The notes below the pieces were generated by a model that was given only the letters and a program-made list of their open reading frames with translations, was not told the DNA's origin and did not search any database. Positions 9,900 through 18,820 of a stretch of DNA of 64,000 bases are shown one piece after another. Made by a program: the position numbers and the translations under genes. Numbering within the stretch: position 1 is the stretch's first letter; each line of letters opens with the position of its first letter. This DNA is from Aurantiacibacter poecillastricola (GTDB lineage: Bacteria > Pseudomonadota > Alphaproteobacteria > Sphingomonadales > Sphingomonadaceae): positions 744,001 to 808,000 of the forward strand of contig NZ_JAVAMS010000001.1 in NCBI RefSeq assembly GCF_030730945.1, written 5' to 3'.

Positions 9900-10145
9900 A
9901 TGCTTATCAAGCTCGCAGCTCTTGGTGCCCTCGGTTATGTTGGGTATCGCTATTACGAGAAGAACGTCCGGTCCGAACGCAACGAGGCATTCGCAGAGAA
10001 CCAGGCTGGTGGCTCGAACTACCAGCAGATCCGCGATTCCGGACCTGGTGCCATGGCCGACAAGCCGAAGAAGGAGACCTGGGACTCGGTCGACGAGGAA
10101 ATGGACGAATCCTTCCCCGCCAGCGACCCGCCCGCGAACTACTGA
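9900..10145 (+). CDS. Small conserved hypothetical protein with ESFPASDPP tail
   Basis: The 81-residue protein has a short hydrophobic N-terminus (MLIKLAALGALGYVGYRYYEKN) that may anchor it in the membrane, a polar middle, and an acidic C-terminus ending DEEMDESFPASDPPANY. This tail is a recurrent ending among small proteins of sphingomonads and other alphaproteobacteria; its role is unknown to me. A good AAGGA ribosome site lies about 9 bases before the ATG at 9900. The last codons overlap the converging ribbon-helix-helix gene by seven bases. Confidence 0.75.
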   Translation: MLIKLAALGALGYVGYRYYEKNVRSERNEAFAENQAGGSNYQQIRDSGPGAMADKPKKETWDSVDEEMDESFPASDPPANY

Positions 10146-10390
10146 TCGGCCACGCGTCGCCGCAGGTCGGCGACCAGCCATAATCTGACCGAAGTAGCGA
10201 GGCCGGGCGGATGCTCGGCCTCGATGCGTTCGGCATCGATTCGCGCGACGAGCGCGTTGAGCGGCAAGTCCTCCCGCTGGGCTGCATCCTGCAGCATTTC
10301 CCAGAACATCGGCTCGAGACTGATCGAGGTCTTGTGGCCCGCAATCTCGACCGAGCGCTTGCGCGGGGGATGGTAGGGCGTGTCGGTCAT
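10139..10390 (-). CDS. Ribbon-helix-helix domain protein
   Basis: This 83-residue protein matches the RHH_4 type of small predicted DNA-binding proteins: RSVEIAGHKTSISLEPMFWEML is the ribbon and first helix, followed by LNALVARIDAER and a second helix LATSVRLWLVADLRRR. The family is widespread in alphaproteobacteria; targets are not known. The start at ATG 10390 (MTDTPYHPPRKR) fits the family; the frame remains open 31 codons upstream. It converges with, and slightly overlaps, the small gene at 9900. Confidence 0.82.
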   Translation of the reverse strand: MTDTPYHPPRKRSVEIAGHKTSISLEPMFWEMLQDAAQREDLPLNALVARIDAERIEAEHPPGLATSVRLWLVADLRRRVADQ

Positions 10391-10587
10391 CGCCGTTCGC
10401 AGTAGCGCGAACCTGCCTGCCATACGAATTCTTTGGGGCGCTTGCCGATTAGCGCTCTTTTCGATGCGGAAGTCCGGCAGCACACCTCGCTGCGCGCGTG
10501 GCTGGAACGCGAGCCCGGGCGCCGCCCACTACATCATCGTCCGAAGCGAGGACGGGCGCACCGGCAAGGAGCCATGCACCCGCCTGC

Positions 10588-11310
10588 TTAATACATGTGC
10601 TGGCCGCCATTGATCGACAGCGTGGAGCCGGTGATGAACGCGCCTTCCTCGCTGGCGAGGAAGCTGACGCCGCGGGCGATCTCGCTCGCCTGACCCAACC
10701 GCCCGACCGGGATCTTGGCGACGATCTTCTCCAGCACGTTTTCCGGCACGGCCGCCACCATGTCGGTATCGATATAGCCCGGGGCGATCGCGTTCACGGT
10801 GATGCCGTAGCGCGCGCCCTCCTGCGCCAGTGCCTTGGTGAAGCCGTGAATGCCCGACTTTGCTGCGGCGTAGTTCACTTGGCCGTATTGTCCGGCCTGT
10901 CCGTTGATGGAGCCGATATTGACGATGCGGCCCCACTTGCGCTCCTTCATGCCGGCGAAGGTGGCCTTGGCCATGTTGAAGCAGCCGCCGAGATTGGTGC
11001 GCATCACATCGTCCCATTCCTCGTAGCTCATCTTCAGGAGCGTGCCGTCGCGCGTGATGCCGGCATTGTTCACCACCACATCGATCACGCCGACTTCATC
11101 GGCAATCTTCTCGCACGCCGCCAGCGTTGCCTCGTGGTCGCCCACGTCGAACTTGTAGGCGGGGATACCGGTCTCATCGGTGAAAGCACGGGCCTTGTCG
11201 TCATTGCCGCCATAATTGGCGACGACGGTGAAGCCGTCCCGTTGCAGGGATAGACAGATTGCGCGGCCTATTCCGCGGGTTCCTCCGGTGACGACTGCTA
11301 CGTGGGCCAT
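10588..11310 (-). CDS. phbB: Acetoacetyl-CoA reductase
   Basis: This NADPH-dependent reductase converts acetoacetyl-CoA to 3-hydroxybutyryl-CoA for polyhydroxyalkanoate synthesis. The 240-residue SDR protein has the cofactor loop TGGTRGIG, NNAG, an active-site Ser in NIGSINGQ, and YAAAK (Tyr and Lys). The phrase GQAGQYGQVNYAAAKSGIHGFTKALA and the C-terminus SINGGQHMY are typical of PhaB/PhbB rather than FabG. A GGGAAAGG ribosome site precedes the ATG at 11310. No synthase or thiolase gene is adjacent. Confidence 0.92.
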   Translation of the reverse strand: MAHVAVVTGGTRGIGRAICLSLQRDGFTVVANYGGNDDKARAFTDETGIPAYKFDVGDHEATLAACEKIADEVGVIDVVVNNAGITRDGTLLKMSYEEWDDVMRTNLGGCFNMAKATFAGMKERKWGRIVNIGSINGQAGQYGQVNYAAAKSGIHGFTKALAQEGARYGITVNAIAPGYIDTDMVAAVPENVLEKIVAKIPVGRLGQASEIARGVSFLASEEGAFITGSTLSINGGQHMY

Positions 11311-11390
11311 GAATACCTTTCCCCTGTTGCCTGGCTTTTCGTGCCTGGGTGCAAGGAAGGTCTAGCGATGCTGCAGTGCCCACGCAAAGT

Positions 11391-11410
11391 AAAACCCCGC
11401 CGAAGCGGGG
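11391..11410 (-). terminator. Rho-independent terminator for the gene at 11439
   Basis: On the minus strand the bases read CCCCGC-TTCG-GCGGGG-TTTT, a six-base perfect stem with a UUCG-type loop and a T-run, placed 29 bases after the stop of the outer-membrane-type protein gene. Confidence 0.88.
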
Positions 11411-11438
11411 TTGTTCGAAGCAGTAAAACCTTGGGAGA

Positions 11439-12215
11439 TCAGAAGCGGAACTGCGTTCCCACGTAAACGGCCTGGCTGTCCTGCTGGTCGAGATCGGGCA
11501 CGGGCACGTAATCACGGTCCTGCTCGTATCGCACACCTGCGGTAATATCGAGATTGCGGGTCAGGCGGTAGCTGCCTGCAACATCCAGCATCTGGTCGGA
11601 AAGCGATTCGCCAGAGGCAACGCGGCTCTTCGCCTTGTCCCCATCGAGTTCGATCCGGGCTGCAAAACGGCTTTCATCCTCGCGCGTCGTGCTGCGCGGT
11701 GCGAATTCGGCGAGATCGGGCATTTCCGCCCGCGAGATGCTCTGCGACAGGCTGGAGCCGGCGATCGGGCGGGCCGCCACGGGCTCGGGCGCCTGCGCGA
11801 AGCTGGAATAGCCGCGAGCGAGGCCGAGATTGTAACGCGTTGGCGTTACGCTGACGCCGCCCATGCGCGCATCGGCCACCTGCTGCGATCCGATGCCGAC
11901 ATTCGCGGCAAGCGCGTCCGCCGTCTGCTGGTCTACCCGCACTGCAACCGTGATCGAACGCGCGGCCGGTGCCGCTGCGGCGCCAGCAGGCGTGAAACGC
12001 AGCATTCGGCCTTCGCCGCTGCGCTGCGCGATGAATTCGGCCAGACGCGGATCCGCATCGGCAGGAGTGAAGGCGAGGAAACTTTCGGGCAGGCCGCGAT
12101 CCTGCGGATCGGTGAGCGAGCCAAAGGCGAAACCGGCGCTGGGCAACGCAATGGCCAGCAGCGCGGCAGAAGTGCCGAGCATCGCTTTCCCATTGAACTT
12201 GCGCAACGAAATCAT
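11439..12215 (-). CDS. Putative outer-membrane protein, function unknown
   Basis: The 258-residue protein has a signal peptide (MISLRKFNGKAMLGTSAALLAIALPSAGFAF) and a C-terminal half with alternating polar and hydrophobic residues that ends in VYVGTQFRF. A terminal aromatic beta-strand like this is the usual signal for insertion by the BAM machinery, so I infer a small outer-membrane barrel or an anchored protein. The middle part (ITVAVRVDQQTADALAANVGIGSQQVADARMGGVSV) is not recognised. An AGGTGAAG ribosome site precedes the ATG. The gene is monocistronic, ended by the terminator at 11391. Confidence 0.75.
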   Translation of the reverse strand: MISLRKFNGKAMLGTSAALLAIALPSAGFAFGSLTDPQDRGLPESFLAFTPADADPRLAEFIAQRSGEGRMLRFTPAGAAAAPAARSITVAVRVDQQTADALAANVGIGSQQVADARMGGVSVTPTRYNLGLARGYSSFAQAPEPVAARPIAGSSLSQSISRAEMPDLAEFAPRSTTREDESRFAARIELDGDKAKSRVASGESLSDQMLDVAGSYRLTRNLDITAGVRYEQDRDYVPVPDLDQQDSQAVYVGTQFRF

Positions 12216-12542
12216 GCCGCTTCACCTACCCTCATTCCGATGGACGCGCGCTGAACCTGTTCGTTCCTTCGCGACTCGCGCCCCTTTCCTATTCTTCGGG
12301 TTAGGCCCCCCCGATTGCGAATTCCAGACATCACTTTGCAACCGAACGGCTTTTTTCGGACTGTTGCAGCTTTTCCACAGACTCCGCCATGGGTGACGCA
12401 ACAATCATTAAGCGGTCATTCAGTGCGACTCGCCGCTTTTGCACCCATGCGGGCCGCTCCTTCTTGCCGCGCGCCGCATGCCCGTTATAGAGGGCCGCTA
12501 TAGAAGGCTGCCTTGCAGCGCGTTTCCGCGATTACAGGATCG
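12216..12542. other. Divergent intergenic region
   Basis: These 327 bases separate the outer-membrane-type gene (-) and the DUF3576 lipoprotein gene (+), so promoters for both should lie here. It is AT-richer than its surroundings, with a run of six T at about 12349. A TTTTCCACA at 12371-12379 differs by one base from a DnaA box, but no cluster of such sites is present. A 60-codon minus-strand frame at 12222-12404 has no recognisable features and I do not count it as a gene. Confidence 0.6.
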
Positions 12543-13007
12543 ATGATGGATTTTTTGACCGTTCGTAATGTTTCCCGCCGCCTTGCCGGGTCCATCATGC
12601 TCGGCGCTGCCGGCCTGGCTCTTGCATCGTGCGGCGGGGGTGACGACAACCGCCTGCGCACCGACCTCGCTGCAGCGCGTGTCACTTCGATCGGCGTCAA
12701 TTCCTACCTCTGGCGTGCCAGTCTCGAGACGCTGTCCTTCATGCCGCTTACCCAGGCGGACAGTGCGGGCGGCGTGCTGGTAACGGACTGGTATGCCGAT
12801 CCGGAGAACCCGAACGAACGGGTGAAGGTTTCGGTCGCCATCCTCGATCAGGATCTGCGCGCCGACGCCCTTCGTGTCGCCGCCAGCCGCCAGGTGCTGC
12901 AGGGCGGCACCTGGGTGGAAGCGCCGGTGCAGGCGGCCACGGTCCAGCGGCTGGAAGACATCATCCTCACCAAGGCGCGCGATCTCAGGCGTTCCGCCGT
13001 CGGCTAA
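12543..13007 (+). CDS. DUF3576 family lipoprotein
   Basis: The 154-residue product has a lipoprotein signal with lipobox LASC followed by GGGDD, so it should be anchored in the envelope. The mature part (RTDLAAARVTSIGVNSYLWRASLETLSFMPL... VLVTDWYADPENPNERVKVSVAILDQDLRADALRV) matches the DUF3576 family of alphaproteobacteria, often encoded just before leuS, as here. Two ATG codons at 12543 and 12546 are possible starts; an upstream in-frame ATG at 12513 would add 10 residues. The gap to leuS is 21 bases and the genes probably form one operon with lptE and holA. Confidence 0.88.
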   Translation: MMDFLTVRNVSRRLAGSIMLGAAGLALASCGGGDDNRLRTDLAAARVTSIGVNSYLWRASLETLSFMPLTQADSAGGVLVTDWYADPENPNERVKVSVAILDQDLRADALRVAASRQVLQGGTWVEAPVQAATVQRLEDIILTKARDLRRSAVG

Positions 13008-13028
13008 GCTGCCTTAAGGGGCTAATCC

Positions 13029-15548
13029 ATGACTGCTGAACGATTCGATCCGTCCGTCGCCGACGGACGCTGGCAAGCTGCGTGGGACGAGGCGAAGTGC
13101 TTCGAGGCCGACAGCGCCAGCGACAAGCCGAAGACCTATGTGCTCGAGATGTTCCCCTATCCAAGCGGGCGCATCCATATCGGCCACGTGCGCAACTACA
13201 CCATGGGCGACGTGCTGGCGCGCTATCACGCGATGCGCGGTCGCGAAGTGCTGCACCCGATGGGGTGGGACGCGTTCGGCATGCCGGCAGAGAATGCGGC
13301 GATGGAAAAGGGAGTCCATCCGGGCGGCTGGACCTACGCCAATATCGAGACGATGAAGGGCCAGCTCAAGCAATTGGGCTTCGCGCTCGACTGGAGCCGC
13401 GAATTCGCCACCTGCGACGCTGAATATTATGGTCACGAGCAGGCGCTGTTCCTCGACCTGTTCGAAAACGGCCTCGTCTATCGCAAGGAAAGCGAGGTCA
13501 ACTGGGACCCTGTCGACATGACCGTGCTCGCCAACGAGCAGGTGATCGATGGCAAGGGCTGGCGCTCGGGCGCGGAGGTCGAGAAGCGCAAGCTGAACCA
13601 GTGGTTCCTGAAGATCACCGACTTTGCCGAGGACCTGCTGGACGGCCTCTCCACGCTGGAGGGCTGGCCGCAAAAGGTGCGGCTGATGCAGGAGAACTGG
13701 ATCGGCAAGTCGCAGGGGCTGGAATTCGCCTTCGACCTTTCGAATGGCGAACAGCTGCCGGTCTACACCACGAGGCCCGACACGATCTTCGGCGCGAGCT
13801 TCGTTGCCGTCGCCGCCGATCATCCGATTGCGCAGGGCGTCGCGGCGCAAAGCGCCGAGGCGCGCGATTTCATCGAATTGTGCAAGAAGGGCGGCACCAC
13901 CGCGGCCGAGCTGGAAACGGCGGAGAAGCTGGGCTTCGACACCGGCATTACCGCGCGCCATCCCTTCACCGGCGCCGAACTGCCGCTCTACATCGCGAAC
14001 TTCGTGCTGATGGATTACGGCACCGGTGCGATCATGGCCGTGCCGGGCCACGACCAGCGCGACTTCGAGTTTGCCTCGAAATACGGCCTACCGATCCCCC
14101 GCGTCGTCGCCCCCAGCGTGGACGAGGCGGCGAAGCCCTTCGACGGCGAGGCCGAGGCGGGCGAGGGCGTGCTCGTGAATTCCGACTTCCTCGACGGCAT
14201 GAGCGTGGAGGATGCCAAGGCCGAAGTGATCGCCCGCGCCGAAAAGGGCGGCTGGGGCAAGGGCACCACGGTCTGGCGCCTGCGCGACTGGGGCGTATCT
14301 CGCCAACGCTACTGGGGCACGCCCATTCCGTTCATCCATTGCGAGGCTTGTGGCGTCGTGCCGGTCCCGAAGGACCAGCTGCCCGTGAAGCTGCCGGAGG
14401 ATGTCTCGTTCGACACGCCCGGCAACCCACTGCTGCGCCATCCGACATGGAAAGACACCGCTTGCCCCGTATGCGGCGGCAAGGCCGAGCGGGAGACCGA
14501 CACGCTCGACACCTTCGTCAATTCCTCTTGGTATTTCCTGCGCTTCGCCAGCCAGCCAGCGGACAAGCCGTTCGACGCGGCCGAAGTTGCGCAGTGGATG
14601 CCGGTCGACCAGTATATCGGCGGTATCGAGCACGCGATCCTCCACCTGCTCTACGCCCGCTTCTGGACCCGCGCGCTGGCGCACTGCGGCAAGCTGGAGG
14701 TGACCGAGCCTTTCGCCAGCCTGTTCACGCAAGGCATGGTCACGCACGAGACCTATAGCCGCAAGGACGGTCCCCGAGAGGTGTACTTCACGCCCGCAGA
14801 GGTAGATAGGACAGGCAATGGCGCGGTCCTGAAGGAGGACGGCCAACCCGTTTCGATCGGCAAGGTCATCAAGATGTCCAAGTCGAAGAAGAACGTCGTC
14901 GACCCGGAAGACATCATCCGGGATTACGGGGCCGACGCGGTGCGCTGGTTCATGCTATCCGACTCTCCGCCAGAGCGCGACCTGCCGTGGTCGGAAGCAG
15001 GGATCGAGGGTTGCGGCCGCTTCGTCCAGCGGCTGTGGCGGCTGTTCCGTCAGTACGACGACAGCGCTTCGGGAGAGGATATCGGCCTCGCCCGCAAGAC
15101 CCACCAGACCATCGCTGCCGTCGCCGAGGATATCGAGGCGCTGGCCTTCAACAAGGCGGTCGCCCGGATCTACGAACTTACCAGTGCCGCGGAAAAGGCG
15201 GCTCCCTCGGCGGATCGCAACCACGCCATCCGTTCGCTGTTGCTGATGGCCTCGCCCATGATGCCGCACCTCGCCGAGGAAGGCTGGGCCGCGATGGGCG
15301 GGGATGGTCTCGTGGCGGAGGCAAGCTGGCCCGAAGTGGACGAGGCGCTGCTGGTGGAGGACGAGGTCACTATCGCCGTCCAGCACAAGGGCAAGCTGCG
15401 CGATACGCTCACCGCGCCCAGGGACGCCTCTAAGGAAGACCTCGAGGCGCTTGCGCTCGCCAGCGAGAAGGTCCAGCGTTCAATCGATGGCGCGGAAATT
15501 CGCAAGGTGATCGTGGTGCCCGGCAGGCTGGTAAACATCGTGACATGA
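13029..15548 (+). CDS. leuS: Leucyl-tRNA synthetase
   Basis: LeuRS charges tRNA-Leu. The 839-residue class I synthetase has the HIGH motif ([15 protein letters not shown]), the [13 protein letters not shown] segment, an editing domain with [12 protein letters not shown] and a late [12 protein letters not shown] catalytic loop. The C-terminal anticodon-binding part ends [18 protein letters not shown], also typical. The length fits the bacterial enzyme. The stop overlaps the lptE start (ATGA), indicating coupling with the envelope gene downstream, a gene order common in alphaproteobacteria. Confidence 0.98.
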   Translation: MTAERFDPSVADGRWQAAWDEAKCFEADSASDKPKTYVLEMFPYPSGRIHIGHVRNYTMGDVLARYHAMRGREVLHPMGWDAFGMPAENAAMEKGVHPGGWTYANIETMKGQLKQLGFALDWSREFATCDAEYYGHEQALFLDLFENGLVYRKESEVNWDPVDMTVLANEQVIDGKGWRSGAEVEKRKLNQWFLKITDFAEDLLDGLSTLEGWPQKVRLMQENWIGKSQGLEFAFDLSNGEQLPVYTTRPDTIFGASFVAVAADHPIAQGVAAQSAEARDFIELCKKGGTTAAELETAEKLGFDTGITARHPFTGAELPLYIANFVLMDYGTGAIMAVPGHDQRDFEFASKYGLPIPRVVAPSVDEAAKPFDGEAEAGEGVLVNSDFLDGMSVEDAKAEVIARAEKGGWGKGTTVWRLRDWGVSRQRYWGTPIPFIHCEACGVVPVPKDQLPVKLPEDVSFDTPGNPLLRHPTWKDTACPVCGGKAERETDTLDTFVNSSWYFLRFASQPADKPFDAAEVAQWMPVDQYIGGIEHAILHLLYARFWTRALAHCGKLEVTEPFASLFTQGMVTHETYSRKDGPREVYFTPAEVDRTGNGAVLKEDGQPVSIGKVIKMSKSKKNVVDPEDIIRDYGADAVRWFMLSDSPPERDLPWSEAGIEGCGRFVQRLWRLFRQYDDSASGEDIGLARKTHQTIAAVAEDIEALAFNKAVARIYELTSAAEKAAPSADRNHAIRSLLLMASPMMPHLAEEGWAAMGGDGLVAEASWPEVDEALLVEDEVTIAVQHKGKLRDTLTAPRDASKEDLEALALASEKVQRSIDGAEIRKVIVVPGRLVNIVT

Positions 15549-16066
15549 GGCATGCGCTCGCCCGCTTCCTCGCCCCCGGCGCGCTGCTCGCATCGCTGTC
15601 TGCATGCGGATTGCAGCCGATCTATGCAGGCGGCGGGGACGGGTTCGTGGCGAGCCAGCTTGCCGCTGTCGACGTGCCCGCCATTCCCGGGCGCGAGGGT
15701 TGGCTGGTCCGCAACGCGCTGACCGAGCGGCTGGGGCGCGGCACGCCGGACAGTTCCGCAGGCTATCGCCTCGACATCGTGCTGGATGACGATCTCGAAG
15801 GGCTCGGCCTCCTTACCGACGACACGATCGGCCGCCAGCGCCGCATCCTGCGGGCGCGATACCAGCTGGTGGACACGGCCACCGATACGATCATCCTCGA
15901 TGCGACGGCAGGCTCGGATGCCGGTATCGACGTGGTCAGCTCCGAATTCGCTACCATCGCCGCCGAGCAGACGGCGCTGGAGAATCTGGCGCAAGAGGTC
16001 GCCGACCAGATCGTCACCCGGATCACGCGCACGCTGCGCGAACGCCAGCAGGGCCAGGCGGGGTGA
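15545..16066 (+). CDS. lptE: LPS assembly lipoprotein LptE
   Basis: LptE is the outer-membrane lipoprotein that plugs the LptD barrel and helps insert lipopolysaccharide. The 173-residue protein has a lipobox [14 protein letters not shown], the characteristic CGFRPLY/CGLQPIY start of mature alphaproteobacterial LptE, and a later [26 protein letters not shown] segment. Position between leuS and holA is the usual order. It overlaps leuS (ATGA) and holA (GTGA). Confidence 0.9.
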   Translation: MRHALARFLAPGALLASLSACGLQPIYAGGGDGFVASQLAAVDVPAIPGREGWLVRNALTERLGRGTPDSSAGYRLDIVLDDDLEGLGLLTDDTIGRQRRILRARYQLVDTATDTIILDATAGSDAGIDVVSSEFATIAAEQTALENLAQEVADQIVTRITRTLRERQQGQAG

Positions 16067-17100
16067 AGGCGAGCCAGCGCGACTACCTTCAGGCAGCTCA
16101 GAAGGCAGGCGAGCGACTGCGGATCTGTTTCTTCTGCGGGGCGGACGAAGCGGGCGCTTCCGCCGCAGCCCGCAAGCTGATCGCTCGGCTGGACGATCCC
16201 GGCGAGCGACTGGACCTGTCGGGCCAGGAACTTAGGTCCGATCCCGTCCGCCTTGTCGACGAGGCGCGCTCCACCTCGCTGTTCGGCGATACGCGCCACA
16301 TCTTCGCCCGCGTTTCGGGGGACGAAGCGCATGACGCGATCCAGACCTATTGCGAAATCGCCGACCGGGGCGAGGCCGACGGGGCGTGGCCCGTTTTCAT
16401 CGTCGCGACTTCCGCCACCGACAAGTCGCGGACGGCAAAGCTGCTGATCAAGCGCGGCGATGCGCTGGTGGCGGTTTTCTATCCGCCCGATCTGCGCTCT
16501 GTCACTGCGGATGTGCGGGCGATGGCCGATGCGGCGGGCATGCGCCTCAATGGCAATGTCGCGGAGCGGATTGCCCATGCCGCGGGGCTGGACGTCAGGC
16601 TGGCGCAGTCCGAGGTGGACAAGCTGGCACTCTATCTCGATGCCTCGCCCCAGTCCCCCAAGCAGGCCAGCGCAGCCGATTTCGAGACCATCGGCGCCTC
16701 GACCGAGGAAGACGGCTTCATGCCGCTCGTCAACGCCGCGCTCAGTGGCGAGGTGAGGAAGTTGCCGGGCGAATTGCGCCGCCTGCGCGAGGTTTCCCTG
16801 AACCCCGTAGGCGTGGCGCTGGCGCTGGAACGGCGTGCGGCGCAACTCGCGCGCCTGTCCGCCAGCCTGCGCCCGGGTGATGACATGCAGCAATTCCTGA
16901 AGTCGCAGGGCGTTTTCTTCAAGGAGCATCGCGAGGTCGGTGACCAGCTGCAACGGTGGAGCGGCGGCAAGCTGGAGCGCCTCGTCCCGCGGCTTTCCAA
17001 CTTGCATCGCTCGCTGCTCGCGAACAGCCAGGCGGCGGAACTCATCCTTTCGCAGGAACTCGCGCAGATCGCCCGCTATGCCGCGGCGGGCAGGCAATAG
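16063..17100 (+). CDS. holA: DNA polymerase III subunit delta
   Basis: The delta subunit is the clamp-loader wrench that opens the beta sliding clamp. The 345-residue protein has FFCGADEAGASAAARKLI near the N-terminus, RSTSLFGDTRHIFARVSG (clamp-binding region), VFIVATSATDKSRTAKLLIK, and a helical C-terminal domain. The start is GTG at 16063, overlapping the lptE stop. After the stop, a GGCGG-TGCT-CCGCC stem at 17100-17113 has no T-run and is not a clear terminator. Confidence 0.92.
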   Translation: MKASQRDYLQAAQKAGERLRICFFCGADEAGASAAARKLIARLDDPGERLDLSGQELRSDPVRLVDEARSTSLFGDTRHIFARVSGDEAHDAIQTYCEIADRGEADGAWPVFIVATSATDKSRTAKLLIKRGDALVAVFYPPDLRSVTADVRAMADAAGMRLNGNVAERIAHAAGLDVRLAQSEVDKLALYLDASPQSPKQASAADFETIGASTEEDGFMPLVNAALSGEVRKLPGELRRLREVSLNPVGVALALERRAAQLARLSASLRPGDDMQQFLKSQGVFFKEHREVGDQLQRWSGGKLERLVPRLSNLHRSLLANSQAAELILSQELAQIARYAAAGRQ

Positions 17101-17194
17101 GCGGTGCTCCGCCAGCGGGTCTCACGCGGCAATAGTTGAGTACAACTGTTCGACTACGCGACGATACATAATCGTCTATTGCCTAAGCCCTGCG

Positions 17195-17211
17195 GTGCTG
17201 CAATGCAGCAC
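17195..17211. repeat. 17-base palindrome upstream of ugd
   Basis: GTGCTGCA-A-TGCAGCAC is a perfect inverted repeat with eight-base arms around a single central base, 36 bases before the ugd start. It is a good candidate operator. Its GCAATGC centre resembles the motif copy upstream of cysD, but the flanks differ from the longer polysaccharide motif. Confidence 0.5.
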
Positions 17212-17246
17212 GCCAAAGTTGAGACACGCCTCGAGGGGAAATTTGC

Positions 17247-18551
17247 ATGCGTATCGTGATGATCGGCACGGGCTATGTGGGCCTTGTATCGGGAGCCTGC
17301 TTTGCCGATTTCGGGCACGAGGTGGTGTGCGTCGACAAGGACCAGTCCAAGATCGACGCGCTCCTGAACGGCGAGATCCCGATCTTCGAGCCGGGGCTGG
17401 ACGAGCTGGTGGCGAAGAACGTTGCTGCCGGGCGGCTGTCCTTTACGCTCGACCTCGCAGAGGCGCTGCCGGGGACGGACGCGGTGTTCATCGCGGTGGG
17501 CACGCCCAGCCGCCGCGGCGATGGCCATGCCGACCTTTCCTATGTCTACGCCGCCGCACGCGAGATGGCGCCGCTGCTGCCCGATGGCGTGGTGGTGGTC
17601 GACAAGTCCACCGTGCCCGTGGGCACCGGCGACGAGGTGGAGCGCATCATCCGCGAGGAAGCGCCCGAGCTCAGCTTCTCGGTCGCCTCCAACCCCGAGT
17701 TCCTGCGCGAAGGCGCGGCGATCGACGACTTCAAGCGGCCCGACCGCGTGGTGATCGGCGTGAACGATGCCCATGCGGAAAGCGTGCTGGAGGAGATCTA
17801 CCGCCCGCTCACCCGCAACGAGAGCCCGCTGGTCTCGATGAGCCGCCGCGGCGCCGAGCTCACCAAGTATGCCGCCAACGCGTTCCTTGCGACCAAGATC
17901 GGCTTCATCAACGAGATCGCCGATCTGTGCGAGAAGGTGGGCGCGGATGTGCGCGACGTCTCGAAGGGCATCGGCCTCGACAGCCGCATCGGCAATCGCT
18001 TCCTGATGCCGGGCCCGGGCTATGGCGGCTCGTGCTTCCCCAAGGACACGCTGGCGCTCCTGAAGACAGGCCAGGACTACGAGAGCCCGCTGCGGATCGT
18101 GGAAAGCGTGGTTGCCAGCAACGACCAGAGGAAGCGCGGCATGGGCCGCAAGGTCATCAACGCTCTTGGCGGCGGCGACCTGCACGGCAAGACGGTGGCG
18201 GTGCTCGGCCTTACCTTCAAGGCCAATACCGACGACATGCGCGACAGCCCGGCGATCAGCGTGGTGCAGGCGCTGCAGGATGCCGGCATCGAGGTGAAGG
18301 CCTACGATCCCGAGGGCATGGAGCAGGCGAAGAAGGTGCTCTCCAATGTCACCTATTGCGAAGGCCCCTACGAGGCGATGGACGGTGCTGACGCGCTCGT
18401 CATCGTGACCGAATGGGACACCTTCCGCGCCCTCGACCTCGACCGGGTGAAGGGGCTTTTGAAGGACCTGATCTTCGTCGATCTGCGCAACCTCTACAGC
18501 CGCAGCGACGTGGAAGGTACAGGGTTCAAATATATCGGCGTCGGACGCTGA
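17247..18551 (+). CDS. ugd: UDP-glucose 6-dehydrogenase
   Basis: Ugd oxidises UDP-glucose twice with NAD to give UDP-glucuronic acid for polysaccharides. The 434-residue protein has the N-terminal Rossmann motif GTGYVGL, the FEPGLDEL segment, NPEFLREG, the KYAANAFLATKI helix, and the catalytic cysteine in GYGGSCFPKD (Cys263). The C-terminal nucleotide-binding domain contains LTFKANTDDMRDSP. It is the first gene of the polysaccharide locus, upstream of the initiating transferase. GalU (8898) supplies the substrate, and the fused transferase at 22430 is a plausible user of the product. Confidence 0.97.
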   Translation: MRIVMIGTGYVGLVSGACFADFGHEVVCVDKDQSKIDALLNGEIPIFEPGLDELVAKNVAAGRLSFTLDLAEALPGTDAVFIAVGTPSRRGDGHADLSYVYAAAREMAPLLPDGVVVVDKSTVPVGTGDEVERIIREEAPELSFSVASNPEFLREGAAIDDFKRPDRVVIGVNDAHAESVLEEIYRPLTRNESPLVSMSRRGAELTKYAANAFLATKIGFINEIADLCEKVGADVRDVSKGIGLDSRIGNRFLMPGPGYGGSCFPKDTLALLKTGQDYESPLRIVESVVASNDQRKRGMGRKVINALGGGDLHGKTVAVLGLTFKANTDDMRDSPAISVVQALQDAGIEVKAYDPEGMEQAKKVLSNVTYCEGPYEAMDGADALVIVTEWDTFRALDLDRVKGLLKDLIFVDLRNLYSRSDVEGTGFKYIGVGR

Positions 18552-18725
18552 TACGCAGCCCATTTCAGGACTGCAGCGGGGCCCCGACCCTGGTTGGACT
18601 CCCCTATTTCGCGAAATTCGCGATAATTGAACCTCTTATGGAACTCTCCCTATCTGGGACACAATCGTTCCAGGATTTGATTATCCATGAATGTCAGCCA
18701 TTTGCGGTGACATCCGTAGATTTTC

Positions 18726-18744
18726 TTCGCAATTGCAGCAAAAT
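18726..18744 (+). promoter_or_regulatory. Candidate regulatory motif upstream of the initiating sugar transferase
   Basis: The bases read TTCGCAATTGCAGCAAAAT, with GCAATTGC as a perfect palindromic core, about 77 bases before the ATG at 18821. It belongs to the set of related motifs described in the findings. Confidence 0.5.
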
Positions 18745-18820
18745 CGTGGTGAATTTTCTGCGGTGCTAAGCTACGCAGTAAAACGTAGTATGCTTGATAC
18801 GTAATAAACCAAAGGGCACC

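Noticed and set aside
12371..12379. TTTTCCACA, one base from a DnaA box.
   Set aside because: A single near-match with no other boxes or AT-rich unwinding region; not evidence for an origin.
12222..12404. A 60-codon minus-strand frame upstream of the outer-membrane-type gene.
   Set aside because: No ribosome site, no domain, and it covers the expected promoter region.
18609..18623. Two TCGCGA copies three bases apart after ugd.
   Set aside because: Short GC-rich palindromes occur by chance in this DNA; no further structure or repeat elsewhere.
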